Source: Phycisphaerae bacterium
GTDB taxonomy: Bacteria > Planctomycetota > Phycisphaerae > UBA1845 > UTPLA1
Assembly (NCBI GenBank): GCA_019636475.1
Contig: JAHBXN010000006.1
Span: 1-64,000 of the forward strand
Direction: 5' to 3'
Length of the DNA: 64,000 nucleotides
Part shown: positions 37,550 through 45,946 of the stretch, in pieces
Layout: each line of letters opens with the position of its first letter
How positions within the stretch are numbered: the first letter of the stretch is position 1
Position numbers and translations under genes: made by a program
Notes under the pieces: model-generated
Seen by the model: the letters and a program-made list of their open reading frames with translations, nothing else
Database searches by the model: none
What the model was told of the DNA's origin: nothing

Positions 37550-38518
37550 ATGTCGATGGTCGCGAATCGCAGTTCGCGTTCGTGTTTCAGGTGGCGCGCG
37601 CTCGCGGCATTTGCGATCGGCCTGTTGTGTTCCTCGACCGGCGTGCGGGCGTCCACCGTCGAGGCGATGAGCCTCGGCACGCTTGCTGATTTCTCAGGTC
37701 AGGTGCTGATCGGCGAGATCGCGTCGGTTCGCAGTTTCTGGGCCGAGAATCCACGGCGGATTGAAACGGAGATCACATTTCGCAACGTGACGTTCCTGAA
37801 AGGGCGCTTGACCGATTCGGGCGACACCTTCTCGCTGATTGTGCCCGGCGGAACCGTCGGCGACACGAGCATGCGCATCTGCTGTGCGCCGCAGTTCAAG
37901 ACCGGAACGCGCCACCTTCTCTTTCTGCTCCCGACCTACAAGACATTTCCGACCGCCGGACTCGATCAAGGCGCGTTTGAAATCGTCCGCGACTCCGCCG
38001 GCGTTGATCGGGTGTACCAGGGTGCGTTACGACCCGTGACGGGAATCGATAACGACGGATTCGTGCTGCTCGGCGGCGCGCGCCGCGTCGATCCCCATAA
38101 ACGCCTGGCCGAGGCGAATGGCGCCGTCATTCGCGCGATCGACCGGACACAGGCCGACGAAAGTGCCGCCGGCATGTCGCTCGCCGATTTCATCGCGTGT
38201 GTCCAGCCGATTCTCAATGCGAGCCGTGAACACAAGCTGACCGAACCCGCGGGACGGCGAGAGCTCGTCGAATTGCGCGCGGTTCCGCTGAAGGGAGCGG
38301 CGGGAACGGCCGGGCGGCGGCAGACCGCCGGCAAATCCGATCGCCGACAATCCGCGCAGCGCGGCAGCGCCGAAGGAAACGTCGCTCCACAAATCACCAC
38401 TGAGCGCAGAGCGCCGGTTGAACGTGACGACGCGCGGAAGACGGATTCCGCAAGAACCGGCGATGCGGAGCAATCGTCACCATCACGCGACGACAGTCAG
38501 GTCGGAGGCGGGCGATGA
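37550..38518 (+). CDS. Secreted hypothetical protein (322 aa)
   Basis: A signal peptide (ALAAFAIGLLCSSTGVRA) leads a domain of about 230 residues with beta-strand character and two adjacent Cys (RICCAPQ). A C-terminal tail of about 80 residues is rich in Arg, Gln, Ser and Asp and looks disordered. The stop overlaps the start of the matrixin-type protease gene (ATGA at 38515-38518), so coupled translation and a shared role, for example an inhibitor or chaperone, are plausible but unproven. The family is not recognised. Confidence 0.62.
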   Translation: MSMVANRSSRSCFRWRALAAFAIGLLCSSTGVRASTVEAMSLGTLADFSGQVLIGEIASVRSFWAENPRRIETEITFRNVTFLKGRLTDSGDTFSLIVPGGTVGDTSMRICCAPQFKTGTRHLLFLLPTYKTFPTAGLDQGAFEIVRDSAGVDRVYQGALRPVTGIDNDGFVLLGGARRVDPHKRLAEANGAVIRAIDRTQADESAAGMSLADFIACVQPILNASREHKLTEPAGRRELVELRAVPLKGAAGTAGRRQTAGKSDRRQSAQRGSAEGNVAPQITTERRAPVERDDARKTDSARTGDAEQSSPSRDDSQVGGGR

Positions 38519-40341
38519 AGCCATTGACCCGTCACACACTCGCCGCGGCGGTGGCGCTGCCCACGATGATCGCGGGCATCGTCTTGAGCGACCGCGCCGA
38601 TGGGTTCAGTTGGTTTCAGTACGGCGCGTACGACGTGGTCTGGGTTAATGCCCGGAGCACACGCTACCTTTCGCCGGTCACGTTTCCGCCCGGCAGCGCC
38701 CCCGACACGATGATTCAGGAATCCATGGGGCTTTGGAATATCGTTCCTGCGAGCCGGTTTCTTTACAGCTTTGTTCGCAACGCGCAGGAGTTCCCGATCG
38801 ACAATTACGACGGCTACAGCGACACCGCAGCGGTGCCGGCCTCATCGCTTGATCCCGGTGTTCTGGGAGTGACGTATCTCGTGAACAATGGTCCGGTCTG
38901 GTACGACATGGACATGGTGTTCAGCGATTTGCCGTCGGGCGTGGGCTATACCTTCGATCCGAATCCGCCATGCGACGTTGTCACGGCACCGACACCGACG
39001 AACGGTTTCTCATTCCTGCTGGTTGCGGTGCATGAGATGGGGCACGCACTGGGCCTTGGGCACGACCCGCAGGGCACCGAAGCACCCGGCACGCCGTTTC
39101 TGGTGGCGACGATGAACCCGCGATATCCAAGCGGCGGGCCGATGGGCCAGGAGAACATCATCGAGCTGCACGCGGACGATCGCAACGGCGCACGGTATCT
39201 GTATCCGAACACGGGCCCTTCGGATCCGTACGTTGATCTGGCGGCGTCGGGATACACGTTTGGTTCGATCGTGGGCAAGGCGATTCCGGTGTTCTTCACG
39301 CCGACAAGCATTTCGCCGGGCGGGACACTGACAATTCGTTCGGTGATCGAGAATCTGGGTTTGGGAAGTTTTGCGTATGTCCGCCAGGGATTTTACTTAT
39401 CGTCTGATCCACTGATCGAATCGACGGACACCCTGCTGGCTGACGCGCGGTGGGATCTCGCCTATGGCGATGCGGTCGATTTCGATGCGGATGTCGATCT
39501 TCCGGCCGATCTCGCGGCGGGCAGTTATTATGTCGGAACAATCTTCGACGACCTGGACGAAGTAGACGAAACATATGAGGACAACAACGCGGCATCGTAC
39601 TGCACGCCGTTGACCGTGGTTCGCCTGGCGCCGGTGGTGAATGACATTTTCCAATCCGCGGCAGTCTGCGGGCAGCCGTACTCGGGGCCGACGCCGTCGG
39701 TGACGCACCCCATCAACATGTCCCCGATCACCTGGTCGATCGACAATCCCCAGCCCGGCATGACCATCAACTCGACGACCGGCGTAGTGTCATGGCCGAA
39801 TCCGATTCCATCGCCATTCATGTACCAGATCTTCGTGCGCGCGACGAACAGCGCAGGAACGACCACGAAATCGATGCTGATCGGCGTGGGTAGTGCGCCG
39901 CCGCAGGTCTCGACGATTTCGCCGCAGAGCTGGTCGGCATGTGCCGGATCGTACACGGGGCCGACGCCCGCGGTGACGGATCCCGGCTGCATGAATCCGA
40001 TCATCAACTGGTCGCTGGACGCGGGGCCGTTCGGCATGACGATCAATCATGCGACCGGCGTGGTGTCCTGGCCCGCACCGATCGCCCGGGCGACGCCGTA
40101 TTCAATTTCGATTCGCGCAACGAACGCGGCCGGGAATGGTACGCGAACCTGGCTATTGCACGTCGGCTCGGGCGGCGACCTGAATGGCGATCTGATTGTG
40201 ACGCCGGACGATGCGGCGGCGTTCGTGGATGCCCTGCTGGGATTGAACCCCGGGGGCGTCGCCGAGGCCGACATGAACTGCGACGGGTTAGCGGACGGCC
40301 GGGACGTCGCCGTCTTTGTCCAGATTCTGCTGGGCGGCTGA
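38515..40341 (+). CDS. Matrixin-type metalloprotease with CARDB, Ig-like and dockerin modules (608 aa)
   Basis: The zinc-binding signature HEMGHALGLGH begins at H173, defining a matrixin/metzincin-type protease in the N-terminal 230 residues. A CARDB-like adhesion domain follows (about 240-370), then two tandem Ig-like repeats (about 372-460 and 461-550) sharing the pattern SGPTPxVT and TGVVSWP. The C-terminus is a dockerin-type duplicated Ca-binding module (GDLNGDLIVTPDDAAAF, then NCDGLADGRDVAVF). A signal peptide is visible at the N-terminus. It is likely secreted or surface-bound; the dockerin could anchor it to a partner not seen here. Confidence 0.87.
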   Translation: MKPLTRHTLAAAVALPTMIAGIVLSDRADGFSWFQYGAYDVVWVNARSTRYLSPVTFPPGSAPDTMIQESMGLWNIVPASRFLYSFVRNAQEFPIDNYDGYSDTAAVPASSLDPGVLGVTYLVNNGPVWYDMDMVFSDLPSGVGYTFDPNPPCDVVTAPTPTNGFSFLLVAVHEMGHALGLGHDPQGTEAPGTPFLVATMNPRYPSGGPMGQENIIELHADDRNGARYLYPNTGPSDPYVDLAASGYTFGSIVGKAIPVFFTPTSISPGGTLTIRSVIENLGLGSFAYVRQGFYLSSDPLIESTDTLLADARWDLAYGDAVDFDADVDLPADLAAGSYYVGTIFDDLDEVDETYEDNNAASYCTPLTVVRLAPVVNDIFQSAAVCGQPYSGPTPSVTHPINMSPITWSIDNPQPGMTINSTTGVVSWPNPIPSPFMYQIFVRATNSAGTTTKSMLIGVGSAPPQVSTISPQSWSACAGSYTGPTPAVTDPGCMNPIINWSLDAGPFGMTINHATGVVSWPAPIARATPYSISIRATNAAGNGTRTWLLHVGSGGDLNGDLIVTPDDAAAFVDALLGLNPGGVAEADMNCDGLADGRDVAVFVQILLGG

Positions 40342-40443
40342 CGACAGATCCGGGAAAGGCCCGGCATCCCGCGCCACTTCGACAGGTTTTCACGGTCTGA
40401 CATCTGGGATTGGAAGATCGGCTGGTGGCTTCGGCGCGCAGCA

Positions 40444-40462
40444 CGTATTACAATGTAATACG
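40444..40462 (+). promoter_or_regulatory. Zur-like operator upstream of znuA
   Basis: CGTATTACAATGTAATACG is a perfect 9-1-9 inverted repeat, 45 bp before the znuA start. Its A/T-rich GTATTACA...TGTAATAC form resembles Fur-family (Zur) operators that silence zinc-uptake genes when zinc is plentiful. Confidence 0.7.
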
Positions 40463-40507
40463 CACCTTCAATCGCGAAGCTGCAACCATTGGCAATGGCT
40501 TGTCCGC

Positions 40508-41488
40508 ATGTCGATACGGAAACACCATTTCAACCCGATCCGATGGATGCCCACGGTGCATGCGCGGCGGCCCGCGATCGCTTCGATTGCGTTGCTCGCC
40601 GTGGTAACGGCACTGGCGCATTGCGATTCATCAAACCCGCCCACGTCACAGCCGGCCACGACAGCGTCCTTGCGTGTGTCGGTTGCGATTCCGCCGCAGG
40701 TCTATTTTGTGAAGCGGATCGGCGGCGATCGGGTCAGCGTGCATGCCGTGCTCTCGGCGGGGCAATCGCACGGCGCATTTGATCCTTCTCCGAAGCAGAT
40801 GGCGCTTCTGGCCGGTTCGCGGGTGTTCTTTCGGATTGGCGTCGGTTTCGAGGGTCCGCTTCTGCGGAAACTGGCTGATGTCTCTCCGCAGACTGAAATC
40901 GTCGACACGCGCGACGGCATCGAGCTGTTGCGCCTCGCGGAGCACGGTCACGACGACGAGCATGACCACGACGAGGATCACGTCTGCGGCGACAGCGAGC
41001 TGGACCCGCACATCTGGCTCGACCCCGTCCTGGTCAAGACGCAGGCCCGGACGATCTGCGCCGCGTTGTCGCGACTGGAGCCGGCCAATGCGGATGAATT
41101 CAGGAGAAATCTCGCGGCGTTCGAGGTCGAGCTGGACGAGCTCGATTCGCGAATCGCCGAAACGCTCAAGCCGTATGGCGGCAGGATGCTGATCGTGTTT
41201 CATCCATCGTTCGCGTACTTCTGCCGGCGATACGAACTGTCTCAACTTGTCATCGAAACCGCGGGGAAGGAGCCGGGGCCGCGGCGCATCTCGGACCTGA
41301 TCAAATCGGCGCGGAAGGCCGGCACGAAGGTGGTGTTCGCCCAGGAGGAATATTCGGCGGCGGGAGCGCAGGCGGTGGCGGAGGCAATCGGAGGGCGGGT
41401 GGTTCGCCTGGCGCCGATGTCGGCGGACTGGGCGGCCAATCTGCTTGGCATGACTGAGGCCATTGCGGCCGGGTTCCAGCCGTCGTAG
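40508..41488 (+). CDS. znuA: Zinc ABC transporter substrate-binding protein ZnuA
   Basis: The signal peptide ends in a lipobox (TALAHC), so this is a lipoprotein that captures Zn2+ outside the membrane for ZnuB/ZnuC. A His/Asp-rich flexible loop (HGHDDEHDHDEDH) and ligand His in QSHGAF, DPHIWLDP and FHPSFAYF match cluster A-I metal-binding proteins. Length is normal. Manganese is an alternative cargo, but the loop and operator favour zinc. ATG 40508 is chosen; ATG 40547 would still retain the signal core. It heads the operon, with znuC starting 11 bp after its stop. Confidence 0.9.
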   Translation: MSIRKHHFNPIRWMPTVHARRPAIASIALLAVVTALAHCDSSNPPTSQPATTASLRVSVAIPPQVYFVKRIGGDRVSVHAVLSAGQSHGAFDPSPKQMALLAGSRVFFRIGVGFEGPLLRKLADVSPQTEIVDTRDGIELLRLAEHGHDDEHDHDEDHVCGDSELDPHIWLDPVLVKTQARTICAALSRLEPANADEFRRNLAAFEVELDELDSRIAETLKPYGGRMLIVFHPSFAYFCRRYELSQLVIETAGKEPGPRRISDLIKSARKAGTKVVFAQEEYSAAGAQAVAEAIGGRVVRLAPMSADWAANLLGMTEAIAAGFQPS

Positions 41489-41499
41489 AGGCGAGATCA

Positions 41500-42330
41500 T
41501 TGGCTCATCAACACACGAAAGGCTGTTGCGACGGATCGAAGGACTCGGCGCCGGCGACCGCGGGCGCCGGTCGGTGCCACGGTCCCGACATGGCGGATGC
41601 GGTGCTGCGCTTCCGCAATGTCGCCTTTCGCTACGACGAAACACCCGTCTTCTCCCCCGAAGTATCATTCTCGCTCGCACGGGGCGACTTCGCATGCATC
41701 GTCGGCCCGAACGGCGGCGGAAAAACAACACTGCTGAAGCTGGCGCTGGGGCTGTTGACGCCGTCGGCCGGCGAGGTGGAGGTCATGGGGGGACCGCCGC
41801 AGGCCACGCGGGGTCGCGTCGGCTATATGCCGCAGCACGCACAGCTTGACCCGAAGTTTCCCGTGACAGTCGTGGATGTCGTGATGATGGGGCGACTGGG
41901 ACGAACCGGCCCAATCGCTCGCTATGGCCGCAAGGATATCGATGCCGCATCGGCGGCAATGGAAAGCGTCAATATATCGGCACTGTCGAATCGGCCCTTC
42001 TCGGCCTTGTCCGGCGGTCAACGGCAGCGCGTGCTGATCGCGCGGGCGCTGTCATGCGAGCCGGAGGTGCTTATGCTGGATGAGCCGACGTCAAACCTGG
42101 ACGTGGCGGCACAGAACGACCTGTATGAACTGCTCCACGAGCTGAACAAGCGGATGACGCTGCTACTCGTGTCTCATGACATGGGCTTCGTCTCGAAGTT
42201 CGTGCGAACGATCATCTGCGTGAATCGCCACGTGGATGTGCATGCGGCGAAGGAAATTGCGGGCGACTACATAAGCGAGATGTACGGCCGCGACATGCGG
42301 TTGATTGTTCACGATCACACCCATGGCTGA
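41500..42330 (+). CDS. znuC: Zinc ABC transporter ATP-binding protein ZnuC
   Basis: The ATPase has Walker A GPNGGGKT, the ABC signature LSGGQRQR, Walker B LMLDEPTS and the switch His in LVSHDMG. It powers zinc import through ZnuB. The frame begins at TTG 41500, with GAGG about 10 bp upstream, 11 bp after znuA. The first 30 residues are then a Cys/His-rich leader (HQH, GCCDG, RCHG) not usual for ZnuC. Starting at ATG 41590 would remove it and give the standard length. The C-terminal HDHTHG also has metal-ligand character. Confidence 0.92.
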   Translation: MAHQHTKGCCDGSKDSAPATAGAGRCHGPDMADAVLRFRNVAFRYDETPVFSPEVSFSLARGDFACIVGPNGGGKTTLLKLALGLLTPSAGEVEVMGGPPQATRGRVGYMPQHAQLDPKFPVTVVDVVMMGRLGRTGPIARYGRKDIDAASAAMESVNISALSNRPFSALSGGQRQRVLIARALSCEPEVLMLDEPTSNLDVAAQNDLYELLHELNKRMTLLLVSHDMGFVSKFVRTIICVNRHVDVHAAKEIAGDYISEMYGRDMRLIVHDHTHG

Positions 42331-42386
42331 GCCATGGCGTCGGTGACGGCGCGGAGCAGTGCGTCCACCCGGTCTGCACGAAGATT

Positions 42387-43277
42387 ATGGAATTCATTTC
42401 GGCCATTTCGAACCCTGATTACGGCTATCTCCGGGTGGCGCTGGCCGCCGGGCTGCTGGCGAGCGTGGCGTGCGGCATCGTCGGATCCTATGTGGTGACG
42501 CGGCGAATCACGTATATCGCCGGAAGCATCGCCCATTGTGTGCTCGGCGGCATGGGCGCGGCAAGATACATGCAGATCGTGCATGGCTGGACCTGGGCGA
42601 CACCGCTGGCAGGGGCCATTGCAACGGCACTTCTGGCCGCATTGATCATCGGGTGGGTGACGCTTCGCGCGAAGGAACGGGAAGACACCGTCATCGGAGC
42701 CTTGTGGGCCATCGGCATGGCGGTCGGAATTCTGTTTATTCAGAAGACGCCCGGTTCCTCCGAAGACCTGATGAGCTATCTGTTCGGCAGCATCGTGATG
42801 GTGCGCACGGTGGATCTGTGGATACTCATCGCGCTGGACACGATCATCATCGCGACCGTTGCGGCCTTGTACCATCCGCTGCTGGCGGTATGTTTCGATG
42901 CCGAGTTCGCCCGGCTTCGCGGTCTGTCGGTCGAGACCTACTACCTCCTGCTGCTCTGCCTGACGGCGCTGACGGTCGTGCTGCTGATTTCAGTGGTCGG
43001 AATCGTGCTGGTCATTGCGCTGCTGACGCTGCCCGTCGCGATTGCCGGCCAGTTCTGCCGCACGCTGCTGAGCATGATGCTCGCCTCGGTCGCGATCTGC
43101 ATGTTCTTCACGGTCACGGGGCTGGCGTTGAGCTATGGTCCGGACCTGCCGGCCGGCGCGACGACGATCGTACTCGCGGGCGGCGCCTATCTGCTGGTGC
43201 TTGGCGTGAAGAAGGCGCTCCCTGTCGGCGATGCGGGCAGAAAAAAACCCGGCGACCGCGAGGATCGCCGGGCCTGA
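42387..43277 (+). CDS. znuB: Zinc ABC transporter permease ZnuB
   Basis: An ABC-3 family permease with about eight transmembrane helices across its 296 residues. Typical family segments are visible (VACGIVGSYVVTRRITYIAGSIAHCVLGGMG shortened here to its start, and LLISVVGIVLVIALLTLPVA). It forms the membrane channel for zinc with ZnuC. It starts 56 bp after the znuC stop. The last codons form part of a bidirectional terminator stem. Confidence 0.92.
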   Translation: MEFISAISNPDYGYLRVALAAGLLASVACGIVGSYVVTRRITYIAGSIAHCVLGGMGAARYMQIVHGWTWATPLAGAIATALLAALIIGWVTLRAKEREDTVIGALWAIGMAVGILFIQKTPGSSEDLMSYLFGSIVMVRTVDLWILIALDTIIIATVAALYHPLLAVCFDAEFARLRGLSVETYYLLLLCLTALTVVLLISVVGIVLVIALLTLPVAIAGQFCRTLLSMMLASVAICMFFTVTGLALSYGPDLPAGATTIVLAGGAYLLVLGVKKALPVGDAGRKKPGDREDRRA

Positions 43278-43287
43278 GTTTTTCAAA
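43248..43287. terminator. Bidirectional intrinsic terminator
   Basis: CCCGGCGA (43248-43255) pairs with TCGCCGGG (43265-43272). On the plus strand a T-run follows (CCTGAGTTTTT), ending the znu operon. On the minus strand the stem is followed by seven T, ending the beta-propeller transcript. The stem lies inside the 3' end of znuB. Confidence 0.8.
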
Positions 43288-43353
43288 CAATCAACCGAGT
43301 CGTGTCGATCAACGGGCGGCCGGGCTGATGCCGCCGCGGCCGGCACATCACGT

Positions 43354-45447
43354 TTACCTGCGCGAGCGCCGATTGCGCCGGCGAGCCCGCATCGTGCCGC
43401 CCGCGATGCAGAGGGTCATCATCAATACCGCGCCGGGCAGCGGCGTTCCCGCGGCACACGTCTCCAGGACGGCGATGAGCCGGTCAATCTGCTCGGGTGA
43501 CAGCGGGAAGTCGCTCCACGAGAAGCCCGGATCGACGACGTTGCCGGGATAATAGTCGTAGATGTAACCGCAGTTGCCGTATTGACGCATATCCTCGCCG
43601 CTGAAGAAAGTCACTTCACCGGCCTTGGTGGGCTTGTCGCGATCACTGATGTTGATCGTCGTCAGCGCGATATCGGAAAGCGCGAAGAGGCGGTCGCCGA
43701 GAACACCGACGCGGCTGGCGTTCCCCTTGGACTCAAACGAGCCACGCTGCGTCAGTGCTGTGTCACTGAAGTCGATCAACTGCACGCCGTTGGTGCAGCT
43801 CGGGCCATAGTAGAATGGCTCGTCATCACCGTTATCGTTGCTGTTGTTGTCATCCTCTTTCACGTCGTCGTTGCGAGCCGTACCGGTGCTGGGCGGCATT
43901 GCGCCGCCGATTGAATCACCCCAATCGACGTGCTGGAATGGAACGACGATCAGGCCGAGTTCCTCGACGACCTTGAACGCCTTTTCATCATAGGTCGCGT
44001 CGGAGGAGGTGTACGAGCCCGGCGGACCCAGGATGACGCGGCCGAGTTCCTTCGGAGCAGCCGGGTCTTTCACGTCATAGTAGGCCACGGCTGGTCGATT
44101 GCCGTTGGTATCGTCAATGCCGATCGCGATGAGGCGATCGCCGCGAGGCTCGATATGGGTGGAGTACCCGGGGACTTTCAACTCGCCGGCAACCACCGGA
44201 GCGGCCGGATCACTCAGATCGATCACAAAGAGGGGATCGACGATTAGGAATGTCACGGCGTAAGCCCGCTCGCCATCAAACCGCATGGCCTGGAGCGACT
44301 CGTTTTCGATGATCTTGGTGGAACCGAGCGGCTTGACGTCGTCCCGATCCGAAATGTCGTATGTGAAAAGCTTGACGGCCTGGAACCCGAAGCCGGTGGA
44401 TTCCGTGGCAATTCGGAAAACATCGCCGAATGCGTCCATGTAGAAGCGATTGCGAATCCAGCCCGGGACGGTGAATTTGCCGCGCAGCGCGATCGAGCCG
44501 TCCGGATCGGAGATGTCGATCACCTGCACTTCGGTCAGGACATTTCCGGAGTTGAAGTCGTAAGCCTGGCTGGCCGCGAAGATGGCTGAATCCGACGTGT
44601 GCATGGTGAGCGCGGCGCCGGAGAGCGACTTGCGCTCGACCGGGGTGATGTTCGCCGGGTCGGCCACGTTAACGGATGCGACGAAACCTTCGCCGACGGG
44701 CGCGTCCTCGCTGTTGCTGTTCTCCGCGCCAATCGCAAAATAGGGCGCGTAGTTGGAGCCTACGACATAGATCACATCGCCCACGCGACGGCTCTCGTTG
44801 GCGAATCCGACGAGATTGACTTTGCTCTCCAGCGTGGGGGCCGTCGGATCGGACACGTCAATGATCGCAAGCCGGCTGCCCTCGAAATCGGGCCGAGGAG
44901 GCATGGGGCCATCCGGTGCGATGGCGAGCGCTTGATCGTTCTGGCCGACGGCGAGATCGACGCCGCCGCGCCCAAACCCGTAGCCGCCGCCATAGTAGTA
45001 GTAGGTGTCCGCGCTCAGTAGGACATACGCCTGATTTCCGCCAACATACATTTCAACGCCGCGGCCGCGAAGGTCGAGCTGGCCGAGCAGCGCCGGGGAA
45101 TCCGGGTCCTGCACATCCACGATGAGCAGCCCCTTGAAGCGATTCAGGGCGTAGAGCGTGCCGTCAACGATTTTGACAATGTCTGCTTCCTCGATGGCGC
45201 GAGCAACGCTTTCGCTCGCACGTGCACCGCTGCCAGAATCCTGGGAGGGGGCGCCGAAGTCACCGCTCGAGTTCGGACCGGGGGTATTGGGCGCGACCGA
45301 CCCGTTGCCGACGGGGCTTAATGATTGGGCAGTGTCGCATCCGACCGCGATCATCATGGCTGCTAAGGCGGCAACCATCGACGTTCCGCCGAATACGAAG
45401 CGGTACGCCCGGGGAGACGGGGAGAGACGTTGGGTGTTGAGTTTCAT
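43354..45447 (-). CDS. Beta-propeller lipoprotein with C-terminal anchor-like tail (697 aa)
   Basis: The signal peptide ends in a lipobox (MIAVGC). The main part has repeated LVIVD-type blades (LLIVDVQDPDSPALLG, LAIIDVSDPTAP, VQVIDISDPDG), matching the secreted beta-propeller domain family. The last 35 residues contain GTPLPGAVLMMTLCIAGG and an Arg-rich end (RARRRNRRSRR), similar to sorting tails of planctomycete surface proteins. Having both a lipobox and a C-terminal tail is unusual. Low-complexity Asp/Asn stretches are present. Function is likely adhesion or protein binding, unproven. Confidence 0.8.
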   Translation of the reverse strand: MKLNTQRLSPSPRAYRFVFGGTSMVAALAAMMIAVGCDTAQSLSPVGNGSVAPNTPGPNSSGDFGAPSQDSGSGARASESVARAIEEADIVKIVDGTLYALNRFKGLLIVDVQDPDSPALLGQLDLRGRGVEMYVGGNQAYVLLSADTYYYYGGGYGFGRGGVDLAVGQNDQALAIAPDGPMPPRPDFEGSRLAIIDVSDPTAPTLESKVNLVGFANESRRVGDVIYVVGSNYAPYFAIGAENSNSEDAPVGEGFVASVNVADPANITPVERKSLSGAALTMHTSDSAIFAASQAYDFNSGNVLTEVQVIDISDPDGSIALRGKFTVPGWIRNRFYMDAFGDVFRIATESTGFGFQAVKLFTYDISDRDDVKPLGSTKIIENESLQAMRFDGERAYAVTFLIVDPLFVIDLSDPAAPVVAGELKVPGYSTHIEPRGDRLIAIGIDDTNGNRPAVAYYDVKDPAAPKELGRVILGPPGSYTSSDATYDEKAFKVVEELGLIVVPFQHVDWGDSIGGAMPPSTGTARNDDVKEDDNNSNDNGDDEPFYYGPSCTNGVQLIDFSDTALTQRGSFESKGNASRVGVLGDRLFALSDIALTTINISDRDKPTKAGEVTFFSGEDMRQYGNCGYIYDYYPGNVVDPGFSWSDFPLSPEQIDRLIAVLETCAAGTPLPGAVLMMTLCIAGGTMRARRRNRRSRR

Positions 45448-45946
45448 AAGGGAGCTGTTCCTTTAGCGAGGACAGGTATAAAGAGTGATCGGCCAAGCGA
45501 GGAGGCGAGCTTTCCCAACGTCTACCCATGCGCCGGGAACGCCCGAATAACGCGCATCATATCGCAACAGCGCGACTCACTTCAATAGAAAGCATACAAC
45601 ATTCCCGACCGATCCGCCTTCTCGCAATTCGCCCGCTGAACCGCCGCGAGAACCTCGCCGTAACCCTATCACCGGCCGCTGATTAAAGAACGAGTCCGGG
45701 AGGAATCCGCTTCGCCCGCGTACAGCAAGGGGTGTTTACGGTTTCCGGGGAAGTCTGGGGAGTTTCCGGTTGAAACCAACGCAATCTTTCAAGAAGATGG
45801 CGGTTTGATCTGTCCGCAGATTCGGCGCGAATACGGGGGGGCGGCAACCACTCCATACTTCACCTTTCCGTCGCCGGCAACGCCGAGTGCATTGCGATAC
45901 TTCCAAGCACCGCCTGATGGATTTTTACGCACTTGCAGGGGAACCC
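45448..45946. promoter_or_regulatory. Divergent region before the amidohydrolase
   Basis: A 499-bp gap holding promoters for the beta-propeller lipoprotein (minus) and the amidohydrolase (plus). A TTTCCGG-type motif recurs near 45740-45775 (TTTCCGGGG and TTTCCGG). No coding frame is convincing. Confidence 0.35.

Noticed and set aside
42470-43552. Open frame of 360 aa on the plus strand
   Set aside because: It overlaps znuB in another frame and has Arg/His/Asp-rich shadow composition.
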